Assembly: GCF_000368925.1 (NCBI RefSeq)
Contig: NZ_KB849754.1
Span: forward strand, 177,010 to 210,572
Length of the DNA: 33,563 nucleotides
Direction: 5' to 3'
Source: Acinetobacter bereziniae LMG 1003 = CIP 70.12
Lineage (GTDB): Bacteria; Pseudomonadota; Gammaproteobacteria; Pseudomonadales; Moraxellaceae
Positions 7,593 through 16,513 of this stretch are shown one piece after another (the stretch's first letter is position 1; every line of letters starts with the position of its first letter). The notes beneath the pieces were generated by a model that had not been told where the DNA came from, made no database searches, and saw only the letters and a list, made by a program, of their open reading frames with translations. The position numbers and the translations under genes were made by a program.

Positions 7593-7871
7593 CTATTGGA
7601 TATAATTGGACAAGTAATTATAAATACTCGGATCTTCAATATCCGATGGGAATCCACGATCACAGACAAGGATAAACTTATTCCCCTGCTTTATAATTAA
7701 TGGCTCTGTTCCATCTACTTCGTCTAAGTCTAAATGCAAATTTTCACAAACATATTCGTACATTGCTTCTTTAGAGATAAAATCTTTCAAGCCAAAACAA
7801 CTTAGGATTGTACAATCCATCTCCACTGATTGATCAACAGAAAAACTGCTGGTATGAACGGCGTTATACAC
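7593..7871 (-). CDS. Small acidic hypothetical protein, 92 aa
   Basis: Starts at a GTG with a poorly spaced GGAAG upstream; an internal ATG (at MDCTIL) is an alternative. Strongly acidic (LHLDLDEVDGTEP; DIEDPSIYNYL). No family recognised. It is convergent with the 459-aa gene and shares its terminator. Confidence 0.5.
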   Translation of the reverse strand: MYNAVHTSSFSVDQSVEMDCTILSCFGLKDFISKEAMYEYVCENLHLDLDEVDGTEPLIIKQGNKFILVCDRGFPSDIEDPSIYNYLSNYIQ

Positions 7872-8070
7872 AGGAATTAGTATCTTCCGGGCGCATTGAA
7901 TCCCCTATAAAACAAATTCTTCTTTTTTAACGCTGTGCCATACAGCCCGGTTGAACATTTTAAGCATAGGTTTTATTAATTATTAACTGTAAAATATTAT
8001 AGTTTAAACATCAATATTAACTACTTTTAATAGTTAGGAACTCCAGTTTTATCAGGATAATTTTTAGATC

Positions 8071-8988
8071 ATGAAAAATATTAAGTTAGTACTAAGCTCA
8101 GCTATTCTTCTACCTCTTGTTGGTTGTTCCATTCTGCCTCAACCGGATGAAATTACGCCAAATCAAATGCTGAAATATCAGACCCCTGAGAACATAATTA
8201 ATTCCAAAAACCTAAATGGGAAAGCTGGGACCGGTAAAGACTATATGCTTACTGGATATAAAGAAGCTCTTTTACCCCATTCATACATTAATAATTTATG
8301 TAAAAGCCAGAATGGATCGTTGAGACAAATTCAACGTTCTTCATATGCCTATTTAGATAAACGTAATAACCCATCTCCTAAGACTATCGGGTCAGAACTC
8401 GCACCTCACATTGGTATTTTTGAATGTAATGTAAGTTCACCCTGGTATGTAAGTATTGAACCATTATCAAGCCGATACGGTGGTACTAACAAAAATCTAG
8501 ACATCATTTCGCTAAAAACAAAGGTTATTGATCGATCTTCACTTAAAGGTCATATTGATTATTACAACGTTCATAGACAAGAAGAACTTGAACAAGACAA
8601 GAGAAAATATAATGAGCGATTACGTCAAGAAAATGAGCGTCAACGCCAGGAACAAGCTCAAATTAATGCAAAAAATAGATTTATAGCTGCAAATGCCCCT
8701 ACAACAAAAGACATAGGTAAAACTATCTGCAATGAAACAGTATTGTCTGCTTTTACCGGTATATACGTATTTGGGCAACCTAATTTTAAGCAGACCAATG
8801 GTACGGTTATCGCAAGTGTAGAAGGCTTTTCTAACGATCAGAAAAATATCAAAATCAATATCAAAGGCTTTTTAAATACCCAAAATGGAATCTCAGCTGG
8901 AAGTGATGTGTTGTACAACCAGATCCCACTTGAAGCTGGTAGAACGGTTTGGGACAGTAAAGCAAATTGGTTTAAGTGTAATTATTAA
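8071..8988 (+). CDS. Predicted lipoprotein with a coiled-coil segment, 305 aa
   Basis: The N-terminus is a clear type II signal peptide: MKNIKLVLSSAILLPLVGC with lipobox L-V-G-C and Cys19 as the acylated residue. A following Ser rather than Asp suggests outer-membrane sorting. Residues of about 165-205 are a charged helical region rich in Gln, Glu and Arg (EELEQDKRKYNERLRQENER), probably a coiled coil. The C-terminal 80 residues are beta-rich with a C...C pair (GKTICNE; WFKCNY) that could form a disulfide. The function is unknown; the gene is monocistronic with its own terminator. Confidence 0.8.
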   Translation: MKNIKLVLSSAILLPLVGCSILPQPDEITPNQMLKYQTPENIINSKNLNGKAGTGKDYMLTGYKEALLPHSYINNLCKSQNGSLRQIQRSSYAYLDKRNNPSPKTIGSELAPHIGIFECNVSSPWYVSIEPLSSRYGGTNKNLDIISLKTKVIDRSSLKGHIDYYNVHRQEELEQDKRKYNERLRQENERQRQEQAQINAKNRFIAANAPTTKDIGKTICNETVLSAFTGIYVFGQPNFKQTNGTVIASVEGFSNDQKNIKINIKGFLNTQNGISAGSDVLYNQIPLEAGRTVWDSKANWFKCNY

Positions 8989-9004
8989 TTTTATTATCTA
9001 GCTT

Positions 9005-9032
9005 AAAAAGAGGTCATTAGGGACCTCTTTTT
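9005..9032. terminator. Rho-independent terminator
   Basis: AAAAAGAGGTC pairs with GACCTCTTTTT across a 6-nt loop, followed by more T. It can serve the lipoprotein gene and the convergent methyltransferase gene. Confidence 0.85.
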
Positions 9033-9063
9033 TTAACTCATAATTTATAGAATGCAAATAGCC

Positions 9064-10389
9064 TTATGAGGCCAGACTATATTCCTGTTCATGAGTAAAG
9101 TTGGCCAGAACCAGTGCATAAGATAAATCAGGTGGTACTGAGTTACCGACCATACGATATTGGTCTTGTTTAGTTAACTTCAATTGTTGGTTATTTTCAT
9201 CATGTCCATAACTGAAAATATAATCATGCGGAAAGCCTTGAGCCTTATAAAGTTCAAATGGTTGAAGCATTCTAAAGCCAATATCTTCAATACAATAGCG
9301 TTCACCATTGATTTCAATGATTCCAAATTTTTCAAAAAGTTCATTTTTGAAATTTAACCCTTCAGTAAATCTCGTTAATAAAGCTCGTACCTCTGCAAAT
9401 TGATTTACTGTTGTGAGTGTATGCATAGGTTCATTTAACTCTTGGCCAGTACATCCATTTTTCATTTTTGAAAGGTGACAAACATATAGTGAGTGGGTAC
9501 CGCCTTTAGTTTCAGCTGTAATTGTCCTCAAAGGCTCACCGATCGGCATTGATCTCCGACTTGATCCATTTGCACATTCTGTAAGAATTGGAGCAGCTGC
9601 ATCAACGATATATGGCTCTGGATTATGAACGATATATTTCAAAATACCGCGAACAATACGCTCTAACGTAGCTGGTGCCAGTGCTTTTTTTCTTTTAAAT
9701 ATACTAGGGCAATCAAAACTTAGATCTACGCATTCAGCAGCTGTACGCCATGGCAATAAACGTCCCTTTTTTACAAGACTGGTATTAGGATTACCATGGG
9801 TTTCCTTTGGCCATACGATTGGCAATCCATCACGGCGAGCTATTAAGAAAAATCGATTTCGTATAGTTGGTGAACCGAAGTCACATGCTTTTAATTCTTT
9901 GTATTCAACTGAGTATCCTTGATATTTCAATGCATTTACAAAGCAATTAAACGTTCGTCCCTTACGCTTTGGGCATGGACGTCCATCTTTATCAAGGTCA
10001 CCCCATTCTGCAAACTCCGTTACATTTTCAAGCATTATTACACGAGGTCGAACCTTTGCTGCCCAGCGCAATGCAATCCAGGCCAATCCCCTAATGTTTT
10101 TATTGAGAGGTTTACCTCCCTTAGCTTTGGAATGGTGTTTACAGTCTGGGCTCAACCAGACTAATCCAACGGGTTGATTACCAGTGATTTCAACTGGATC
10201 TACATCCCAAACACTTTCACAATAATGTTTTGTAAGAGGATGATTTACCCGGTGCATCGCCAAAGCTTTAGGATCATGATTAATAGCAATATCAATCGGT
10301 CTCCCAAATGCACGTTCTAAACCGGTTGATGTTCCACCACCCCCGGCAAAATTATCAACAATAAGTTCGTGTGGTAATAAATTAAACAT
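9064..10389 (-). CDS. C5-cytosine DNA methyltransferase (orphan)
   Basis: About 441 aa with the Dcm/HhaI motif order: SAM site VDNFAGGGGTSTGLE (motif I), catalytic Cys in WLSPDCKHHS (motif IV, a variant of PPCQ), MLENVTEF (VI), RNRFFLIARR (VIII), a target-recognition part, then YRMVGNSVPPDLS (IX-X). It should transfer methyl from SAM to C5 of cytosine; the recognition site is unknown. The open frame reaches 10422, but leader copy 5 lies inside that extension, so the ATG at 10389 is the true start. No restriction endonuclease is adjacent, so it is probably an orphan protective or regulatory methylase. Confidence 0.92.
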   Translation of the reverse strand: MFNLLPHELIVDNFAGGGGTSTGLERAFGRPIDIAINHDPKALAMHRVNHPLTKHYCESVWDVDPVEITGNQPVGLVWLSPDCKHHSKAKGGKPLNKNIRGLAWIALRWAAKVRPRVIMLENVTEFAEWGDLDKDGRPCPKRKGRTFNCFVNALKYQGYSVEYKELKACDFGSPTIRNRFFLIARRDGLPIVWPKETHGNPNTSLVKKGRLLPWRTAAECVDLSFDCPSIFKRKKALAPATLERIVRGILKYIVHNPEPYIVDAAAPILTECANGSSRRSMPIGEPLRTITAETKGGTHSLYVCHLSKMKNGCTGQELNEPMHTLTTVNQFAEVRALLTRFTEGLNFKNELFEKFGIIEINGERYCIEDIGFRMLQPFELYKAQGFPHDYIFSYGHDENNQQLKLTKQDQYRMVGNSVPPDLSYALVLANFTHEQEYSLAS

Positions 10390-10397
10390 AATATAAA

Positions 10398-10413
10398 CTC
10401 CAAGTTTTTGGCT
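10398..10413 (-). promoter_or_regulatory. Leader/RBS repeat, copy 5
   Basis: On the minus strand, AGCCAAAAACTTGGAG ends 8 nt before the methyltransferase ATG at 10389. It shows that the repeat is used within the methylase operon and decides the start codon. Confidence 0.7.
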
Positions 10414-10454
10414 TTTTGCCACTAAATTCGTGTACGCGAATACTGTATGAATAC

Positions 10455-11513
10455 TTAGGCAAGCATTAGTTCATTTATAGAATCAATGGCTGCCAAATCA
10501 TCATAATCATAGTAAGCATCATCGATGGCAGACGAAATTTCATATTCAGAAACTCCTGAATTCAGAGCGAGTTTTAAAAGATTCCGGTCTAATCGGTCAT
10601 ATTTGTTTGAAAATGCCATCAGTTTATGGTCATGCGCGTTATTGGCCATAAAGAATGAATATGCAAAACCAACAGGCGTTACACTTCGAGCATTTTTAGT
10701 GGCCAAGCTTTTCCCACCATATAACTTGTGCATTTTAGATCCCTCTATAGGCTCTACTGGTGCAATAGGTAGGTCAGCATTAAATCTACCCCATAATAAG
10801 GTTTTCTTAGTGTAAGTATCCCCAAAATGAAACGGATCAAACGACAGACGCCACGGCGACAACCCGGTTAAGCTCGCAATACGCCCTACTGGATTCTCAA
10901 TTGCCCAAATATTCGGTTTAAAAAATTCAATTGTTCTTAAAGTTTGGTACACCAGCTCAATACTGCTTAACGTGCGACCATCAGCATCTTTGGCGGTAAA
11001 ATGTCTTGCACCAGAAACAGCAAAGTCAGTACATGGGCATGCAGCTAAAATCGCATGAACGTCCAAACCATCAAAGCATGCAAAAAGCTCGTTAAAGAAT
11101 TCCACGCTGAAGTTATTAATATCGCCAAAATAAGGATCTGCCTGTATATCAAAGCGAAATACTTGATAGCCAGCATCAACCCATGGTTGTGACCATGTGC
11201 CAGACAAATCAAAAAGAGAAATGACAATTTTTTGGTTGTTTTGGTTGCGGATCGTTGGATCTAGATATTGGTTAAACGCAACGTTTTTCCATTGTTCTAA
11301 ACGCTCTAATGCGGAAGATCTGGACATCCAGCCATTAGCTTCAACATATGCTTGTGATTTCTTATTTAAGCGAACAACTTCATTCTTATGCGGTGCATCA
11401 AAGATGTTTGAAATCTTAAACTCAGCATCAATAAAACTACTTCTTGCATCCAATAAAAGCTTATTGAAAAGTTGCAATTGTTCATTATTGTTTTGCGTTT
11501 TTACTAAATCCAC
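10455..11513 (-). CDS. Second C5-cytosine methyltransferase-like protein
   Basis: 352 aa. The SAM site is VISLFDLSGTWSQPW, unusual in having LSGTWS where F-x-G-x-G is normal. The motif IV equivalent is ILAACPCTDFAVSG with the catalytic Cys in a C-P-C-T context, and motif VI is IWAIENPVGRI. Then PFHFGDTYTKKTLLWG and SVTPVGFAYSFF. This fits phage/plasmid-type cytosine methylases that lack a large separate recognition domain. The GTG at 11513 is chosen because the GGAG of leader copy 6 lies 6 nt upstream; an apparent TTG start at 11525 is the ribosome site itself. It is upstream of the other methylase (65-bp gap), probably one operon. Confidence 0.85.
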   Translation of the reverse strand: MDLVKTQNNNEQLQLFNKLLLDARSSFIDAEFKISNIFDAPHKNEVVRLNKKSQAYVEANGWMSRSSALERLEQWKNVAFNQYLDPTIRNQNNQKIVISLFDLSGTWSQPWVDAGYQVFRFDIQADPYFGDINNFSVEFFNELFACFDGLDVHAILAACPCTDFAVSGARHFTAKDADGRTLSSIELVYQTLRTIEFFKPNIWAIENPVGRIASLTGLSPWRLSFDPFHFGDTYTKKTLLWGRFNADLPIAPVEPIEGSKMHKLYGGKSLATKNARSVTPVGFAYSFFMANNAHDHKLMAFSNKYDRLDRNLLKLALNSGVSEYEISSAIDDAYYDYDDLAAIDSINELMLA

Positions 11514-11519
11514 GACCGA

Positions 11520-11534
11520 CTCCAAGTTTTAAGC
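11520..11534 (-). promoter_or_regulatory. Leader/RBS repeat, copy 6
   Basis: Minus strand GCTTAAAACTTGGAG, identical over 15 nt to copies at 2760 and 30980, 6 nt before the GTG at 11513. Confidence 0.75.
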
Positions 11535-11552
11535 AATGAGCTTGATTACCTA

Positions 11553-11580
11553 ATTTTAGAGTAATTTGTATGAATATAAT
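11553..11580 (-). promoter_or_regulatory. Promoter of the methyltransferase operon
   Basis: On the minus strand an A run leads into ATTATA (11580-11575), then a 16-bp spacer and TAAAAT (11558-11553). This is the same A-rich -35-like box and spacing as in modules A, B and D, but I see no TTTTAATTGATTAAAA palindrome upstream. Confidence 0.55.
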
Positions 11581-11621
11581 TTTTTTTAAAAATAGTTATA
11601 TGTCTATTCAGTTGAAGACGA

Positions 11622-12398
11622 TTATCTACCATAAAGCTTATTGAGCTTTTCGGATGCTAAATCACTAAATTTGACGTAAATTGTGCTGGATGTCTTTGCC
11701 AATTTAACTTCAAGATGCTCATTAATCTGGATGTAAGCACCTTTACTAATATTTAGATCTTTAGTTAACTCCTGGATAGCCTGATCAAACCTATTCTCTT
11801 CTATCTTTAATAGTGAATATTCATTACTAATATTCAAATTAATAGATTTAGCGACCTGTTCAAAAGTGCGAATCATATTAAAACATAGGTCTATTTTTCT
11901 TTTTTTATTGATGCCAGTGCCGTGTATACGGGTTCTAGGAGATTTCTCGACAAACTTAAAACTCCATATCGTGTCGTATATACCAACTTGATTTGCCAAA
12001 ACATCAACAAGAGAAGCGTTGCTAGATAGATTATCCAAGTCAGCAAGTGCTTTTCTTACCATCTTTAGTCCGAATACCTTACTGTTATGAGTACAATACT
12101 TCGTATAAAACCTAGTTTTTGCATCTGATTGGTGATTTATCTTAATAACTATTTGGTTATAAACCTTAATCCAATAAATATTACTCAATGTTAAATACAA
12201 AGGATCTCTTTCAGGCTGGCTTTGAATATTAGGAAGTATTACATTGAGGTCTGAGTGCTGGTTGAGTTGTAGTATGGATAATTGTATTTCTGGATCAAAA
12301 GAAACAAAGACCTTTCTTGCTTCAAGTAGCGCCGTAGTCTTTGTAGAAAACTCCTTAGAGAGCTCTTTTAATATTTGTTCTATTTCAGACTTCATCAT
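11622..12398 (-). CDS. Hypothetical protein, 258 aa
   Basis: A soluble, helical, basic protein (about KSEIEQILKELSKEFSTKT to KFSDLASEKLNKLYGR). The central part has KSPRTRIHGTGINKKRKIDLCFNMIRTF, a basic patch that suggests nucleic-acid contact. The frame begins at a TTG (12413); ATGs at 12398 and 12395 are more likely, although none has a strong ribosome site. It lies upstream of the methylase operon in the same direction but has its own unit. No family recognised. Confidence 0.7.
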   Translation of the reverse strand: MMKSEIEQILKELSKEFSTKTTALLEARKVFVSFDPEIQLSILQLNQHSDLNVILPNIQSQPERDPLYLTLSNIYWIKVYNQIVIKINHQSDAKTRFYTKYCTHNSKVFGLKMVRKALADLDNLSSNASLVDVLANQVGIYDTIWSFKFVEKSPRTRIHGTGINKKRKIDLCFNMIRTFEQVAKSINLNISNEYSLLKIEENRFDQAIQELTKDLNISKGAYIQINEHLEVKLAKTSSTIYVKFSDLASEKLNKLYGR

Positions 12399-12538
12399 AG
12401 TCGGTTTAACCAAAATTATCGAACAACAATAAGTAAATTAAAATAAATAGACAATAGAATGTTGGACACAACTATTAGCTCACCACAAAGCTCTTCTAGA
12501 ATCAACATTTGAATACATCCTACGATTGAATAGACGAA

Positions 12539-12556
12539 AGGCCTGTAACCAGGCCT
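12539..12556 (-). terminator. Hairpin, probable weak terminator
   Basis: AGGCCTG / CAGGCCT around a TAAC loop, followed on the minus strand by TTTCGTCT. It lies just after the 121-aa membrane protein gene. Confidence 0.55.
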
Positions 12557-12565
12557 GGTAAATGA

Positions 12566-12931
12566 TTACTTTGTATAAATCACATTCTTATATTGTGTTT
12601 GGAGCTTGTAGAACTCACGGCGAGATAGCTCTTTAGGGTTTTGAGCCATGATCGTATAAAACTTACGAATCTCTTGTTCCTTTGTTTCCGATGGTTCACT
12701 GATCTCAGCAATACGCACGGTTTCATACCAGCCGACTACTTGGCCATAGTCTTTAGATGCGATTTGCGCCGTAGAATAAAATACATAAGAAATAATGATG
12801 GTTGCAACACCAGTAATCGCTAACAACGTAAATGTCGTGCGACCCCATGCAAGAAGCTTTGCTTTGTATTCATCAAGAGCAAGCAACCAAGTACCAACCA
12901 TCGCAAGAGCTAAAATATCACCTAAAATCAT
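12566..12931 (-). CDS. Small inner-membrane protein, 121 aa
   Basis: One hydrophobic stretch at the N-terminus (about residues 3-19, ILALAMVGTWLLAL) and a stronger one at about 34-53 (FTLLAITGVATIIISYVFY) are followed by a charged, soluble C-terminal region of about 65 residues. It probably has two membrane helices. AAGGAAAA gives a good ribosome site before the ATG. No family recognised; a role in envelope or transfer functions would be a guess. Confidence 0.7.
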   Translation of the reverse strand: MILGDILALAMVGTWLLALDEYKAKLLAWGRTTFTLLAITGVATIIISYVFYSTAQIASKDYGQVVGWYETVRIAEISEPSETKEQEIRKFYTIMAQNPKELSRREFYKLQTQYKNVIYTK

Positions 12932-12968
12932 TTTGGTTTTCCTTAAATAAATTCACATTTCGCTTTTA

Positions 12969-13000
12969 ATTATAGAAAATAAAACCCTTAAAACTTTTTT
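12969..13000 (-). promoter_or_regulatory. A-rich promoter of the 121-aa membrane protein gene
   Basis: Minus strand: TTTTTAGAAAAAAA into AAGTTT (12996-12991), a 16-bp spacer and TATAAT (12974-12969). This is the same type of -35-like box as in modules A, B and D. Divergent module D starts about 70 bp away. Confidence 0.55.
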
Positions 13001-13071
13001 TCTAAAAACAATTATTCTTTTCTTAAAATATTTAAAAAGACTTATAAAACCACTTTAAGTTTGCTTAAAAA

Positions 13072-13157
13072 CGCATACGCTGATTTTAATTGATTAAAAT
13101 AAAACTCACGTTTTAATTTTTAGAGAAAAGTTAAAACCTTTTAAGGATTGATACTAT
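13072..13157 (+). promoter_or_regulatory. Promoter module D (repeat copy 4)
   Basis: CGCATACGCTGA (13072-13083), palindrome TTTTAATTGATTAAAA (13084-13099), 30 bp, TTTTTAGAGAAAA into GTTAAA (13130-13135), 16 bp, TACTAT (13152-13157). It serves the pair of genes at 13188 and 13545. Confidence 0.7.
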
Positions 13158-13187
13158 GTATCTATTCCAACAGATAGGCGATCCCCT

Positions 13188-13532
13188 ATGCACTCATTAC
13201 CAGTTGACGCTAAATCAGCAAAACATTTTGCATCGAATCCTTTAAGTGATTGGGCAATAGGACTTGTCAAAGCTGATGCGGTGAATAACCACCTTAGTTT
13301 TGATGCTAACTGCAACCTTCAGTTAAGCACCGTTTTTGATTTTATTGCGATTGCGGATACCGAAGCAGAAGACTTTGAATCGCTGTTTTTAAAAGAGTTT
13401 GGTGAGGATTTCACACCATTAAGTCACCTTGAATATGAATCAGTGAATAGCTTGGCTGAAATGATTACATCGCAATATGACACGGCGATCGAAACCGTTA
13501 GACACATCATTATTGAACGTGAATTGAACTAA
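13188..13532 (+). CDS. Hypothetical acidic protein, 114 aa
   Basis: A soluble acidic protein (FIAIADTEAEDFESLFLKEFGEDF). The start ATG at 13188 lies about 30 nt after the -10 of module D. It is first of two genes, 12 bp before the next. No family recognised. Confidence 0.7.
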   Translation: MHSLPVDAKSAKHFASNPLSDWAIGLVKADAVNNHLSFDANCNLQLSTVFDFIAIADTEAEDFESLFLKEFGEDFTPLSHLEYESVNSLAEMITSQYDTAIETVRHIIIERELN

Positions 13533-13544
13533 GGATCTGGACGC

Positions 13545-13748
13545 ATGAATAAGCTTGTACTTGCCATTGAGTCAGGGCGTATTACTGACGGAGAAGTTTT
13601 ATTTTTACAGTTGAATCAGCTTAAATCTGGTCAAATACCCGATATGGTAAGTAGACAGCAATTTGCTGAATTATCTGAAATGGTCAATGCCTTTCAGGAT
13701 GTATGGATGGATGAACCAGTATCTTTTTTTCAGCCTATCCAAGACTGA
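13545..13748 (+). CDS. Small hypothetical protein, 67 aa
   Basis: The ATG at 13545 has AAGGA upstream. Helical, acidic (LVLAIESGRITDGEVLFLQLNQLKSG). The stop TGA (13746-13748) directly abuts the terminus of an IS3-family relic at 13749, so the natural C-terminus may have been removed and the stop may be fortuitous. Confidence 0.6.
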   Translation: MNKLVLAIESGRITDGEVLFLQLNQLKSGQIPDMVSRQQFAELSEMVNAFQDVWMDEPVSFFQPIQD

Positions 13749-13900
13749 TGTGTGCTGAAAAAACAGGAGGTTTTAACTTGGTAAACTAAACACACTCATC
13801 AGGAGTTTACCATGAGCAAGAAACACAAGACTTACACCACAGAATTTAAAGCTGAAGCCATCAAATTAATTGAAGCCAATCAAGGCAATGTCTCGGAAAC
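13749..13900 (+). mobile_element. 5' end of an IS3-family element, truncated
   Basis: The bases from TGTGTGCTGAAAAAACAGG (13749) to CTCGGAAAC (13900) match the complement of 17741-17590, apparently base for base. This includes the start of orfA (ATG at 13812, MSKKHKTYTTEFKAEA). The copy is cut at 13900 by the IS5-family element. It lies inverted relative to the longer copy at 16475-17741. Confidence 0.9.
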
Positions 13901-14939
13901 GGCTTTGTTGCACAAACCTATCTGTAAAGGGTTTTTCAGCGATATAATTTTCAAATGAAGAAGCCTACACACAAAATCTACCGCACAACCAATTGGCCCG
14001 CATATAACCGAGCACTCATGAGTCGAGGAAATATTGCCATTTGGTTTGATCCTGCTACGCAATGATATGCTCCATCAAAAGGCAAACAAGGGCGAAATCA
14101 AATCTACTCCGACGCAGCCATCCAATGCTGCTTAATGATTAAATCCTTATTCCGTCTGTCTTTACGTATGGTCACTGGCTTTGTGCAAAGTCTGATTAAA
14201 CTTTGCGGATTAAATTGGATAGCTCCAGATTACACCACGCTTTGTAGAAGACAAAAGCATATTGATATTGTAATCAGCTACCAAAAAAGTAGCGATGGGC
14301 TGCATCTACTCATGGACTCTACAGGCATGAAGTTTCTAGGTGAGGGCGAATGGAAACGCAAGAAACATGGACCTGAATATCGTCGCCAATGGCGTAAACT
14401 TCATATTGGTATAGATGCTAAAACCCTGCAAATACGAGCAGTTCAGCTTACAACCAATAATGTCAGTGATTCACAGGTGCTTGGTGATTTACTTAATCAG
14501 ATTCCACAAGATGAGCGGATTAACTCTGTTTATACCGATGGAGCTTATGACACCAAGCAATGCCGTCAGGTCATTGCAGATCGGCAAGCGCATGCGGTGA
14601 TTCCACCTAGAAAAAATGCGAAACCATGGAAAGATACAAAGAGTAGCTCGCTAGAGCGAAATGAATTACTTCGAACAATTAAACGTTTAGGCAGGACACT
14701 ATGGAAAAAATGGTCAGGCTATCATCGGCGAAGTTTGGTTGAAACTAAGATGCATTGCATCAAATTATTAGGAGATAAACTCAGTGCAAGGAGTTTTGAT
14801 AGCCAAGTGAATGAGATCCATGCACGTGTAGCAGTCCTTAACAGATTTACGGAATTAGGTCGACCACTTACCCAAGTTACGCCTTAAATTTGGCTCAATT
14901 AGGGGCGCTTTGCATTTCAAATCTTTGTGCAACAAAGCC
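13901..14939 (+). mobile_element. IS5-family (IS903-group) insertion sequence
   Basis: It is bounded by perfect terminal inverted repeats GGCTTTGTTGCACAAA (13901) and TTTGTGCAACAAAGCC (ending 14939), length 1039 bp, typical for the group. IS903-group elements make 9-bp target duplications; the flanks CTCGGAAAC and GAGCATGTG differ. So the element is no longer in a simple insertion context and probably took part in a deletion or recombination. Confidence 0.9.
13955..14887 (+). pseudogene. IS5-family transposase with an in-frame stop codon
   Basis: The full frame runs from ATG 13955 (MKKPTHKIYRTTNWPAYNRA) to 14887, about 310 codons, but codon 37 (14063-14065) is TGA where the family has Trp (DPATQ-stop-YAPSKGKQG). 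Downstream the frame continues intact with the DDE core: LLMDSTGMK (first D), VYTDGAYDTK (second D) and a helix with LVETKMHCIK (E). An internal ATG at 14135 gives a 250-aa product that lacks the N-terminal DNA-binding part. It is probably inactive unless the stop is read through. Confidence 0.85.
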
Positions 14940-15039
14940 GAGCATGTGCTGTTTGTGATAAATTGAGATTATGTTGAGTGAGTTCTCTAATAATTCTAAG
15001 TTGTTGAAAGTTCATAATTTGGATATAGAATATAAAAAT

Positions 15040-15067
15040 AAGAGCAAATATATAAATAAATGCTCTT
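15040..15067 (-). terminator. Terminator after gor
   Basis: AAGAGCA / TGCTCTT around a 14-nt A/T loop. On the minus strand it is followed by a T-rich run, and it lies 16 bp after the gor stop. The rest of 14940-15039 holds nothing I can identify. Confidence 0.6.
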
Positions 15068-15082
15068 TTAGATGATCAATGA

Positions 15083-16435
15083 TTAACGCATTGTGACGAA
15101 TTCTTCAGCAGAAGTCGGATGAATTGCTAAAGTGTTATCGAAGTCTTTTTTAGTTGCTCCCATTTTTAAAGCAACAGCAAAGCCTTGCAGAATTTCATCC
15201 ATACCGTATCCAATACCATGAATTCCGACCACTTTCTCATCAGTTCCTACACAAATTAATTTCATTTTTGTGAGTTGTCGATGTTCTGTTATCGCTGTAT
15301 ACATGGATGTAAAGGAAGAACTATAAATTTTGATGGCATCTTTACCAAATTTTTCTATGGCTTGATCTTCGGTTAATCCAACTGTTCCAATAGGTGGGTG
15401 ACTAAACACCACAGTCGGAATATTTTCATAATCTAAATGTTCATTTGGCTTATTGTTAAATAAACGTTCAGACAGTCTTCGACCCGCTGCCACAGCAACA
15501 GGTGTTAACTCGACTTTACCTGTAATATCACCCACTGCATAAATGCCAGACTGTGTTGTATTTTGATATGCATCAACATGAATAAAGCGATTCTCGTTCA
15601 ATTGAACTTGAGTCTTATTAAGATTGATCGCTTCAGTTGCAGGTTTTCTACCAATTGCCCAAATCAAGCAATCTACACTATGTTCTGTACCATCTTCTAG
15701 GTGTAATACAAGTGAGTTATCTTGAACTTTAGTCACTTTGTTAATCTGACTATGAGTATGCACGTTAATATTTTCACTGCGCATATTCTCTAATAGTGTT
15801 TTACCAAGGAAATGATCTAATCCACGCAAAGGCTGATGTTTACGAATAAATAATTGTACATTCGAACCCAATGCATTAAGAACACCTGCCAATTCCACAG
15901 CAATATAGCCAGAACCAACAATAGCAGTCCGCTTCGGTAAGTGTTCTAATCCGAAGAAACCATTGGAATCAATACCATATTCAGCACCTTCAATTTCAGG
16001 TTTGAATGCTTGAGTCCCCGTAGCAATTAAAATATGGTCAGCTGTGTACGTTTCACCATTTACTTCAATTGTTTGAGCATCTAAAAATTTTGCAAAACCT
16101 CGAATGACATCAACATTATTTTTAGCTAGTCCTGTGTCATACGATGTATGTATTCGGCTGATATAGGCTTGTCTGTTTTCAACTAATTTCTTCCAGTTAA
16201 AGGATTTCAATTCTGTATTAAAGCCATAGTCAGGACCATATTTATGAATCGCATCGGCAATTTGAGCTGAATACCACATCACTTTTTTAGGAACACATCC
16301 TACGTTGACACAGGTTCCACCAATATCACCCATTTCTATCAGTGCACATTTCTTACCATACATGGCAGCACGATTGACTGATGCAATACCGCCACTGCCT
16401 CCGCCAATCGCAATATAATCATAGTGTTTAGACAT
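15083..16435 (-). CDS. gor: Glutathione-disulfide reductase
   Basis: 450 aa, the usual Gor length. It is a flavoprotein reducing GSSG to GSH with NADPH. FAD site IAIGGGSGGIAS (residues 8-19), redox disulfide in GGTCVNVGCVPKK (Cys42/Cys47), NADPH site VGSGYIAVELAG with downstream FIRKHQPLR (an Arg pair for the 2'-phosphate), second FAD segment GIYAVGDITG, and the catalytic His-Glu pair in AIHPTSAEEF. It is moderately AT-rich and so looks Acinetobacter-derived, unlike the GC-rich block nearby. Only about 40 bp separate its ATG from the IS3 terminus, and the IS genes read toward it, so its own promoter may be lost. Confidence 0.96.
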   Translation of the reverse strand: MSKHYDYIAIGGGSGGIASVNRAAMYGKKCALIEMGDIGGTCVNVGCVPKKVMWYSAQIADAIHKYGPDYGFNTELKSFNWKKLVENRQAYISRIHTSYDTGLAKNNVDVIRGFAKFLDAQTIEVNGETYTADHILIATGTQAFKPEIEGAEYGIDSNGFFGLEHLPKRTAIVGSGYIAVELAGVLNALGSNVQLFIRKHQPLRGLDHFLGKTLLENMRSENINVHTHSQINKVTKVQDNSLVLHLEDGTEHSVDCLIWAIGRKPATEAINLNKTQVQLNENRFIHVDAYQNTTQSGIYAVGDITGKVELTPVAVAAGRRLSERLFNNKPNEHLDYENIPTVVFSHPPIGTVGLTEDQAIEKFGKDAIKIYSSSFTSMYTAITEHRQLTKMKLICVGTDEKVVGIHGIGYGMDEILQGFAVALKMGATKKDFDNTLAIHPTSAEEFVTMR

Positions 16436-16513
16436 AAATGAAATTCCTGTTTTTTAGATTTAAAAAGTTAATGATATACGCTGAATTATCAGGAGACTTT
16501 CCCTTGGGAGATT

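Noticed and set aside
10390..10422. N-terminal extension of the first methyltransferase (ATG at 10422)
   Set aside because: It contains the conserved leader with the ribosome site; the ATG at 10389 is properly spaced and begins the conserved domain.
11514..11525. TTG start of the second methyltransferase at 11525
   Set aside because: That TTG is the TTGGAG ribosome site itself; the GTG at 11513 has the right spacing.
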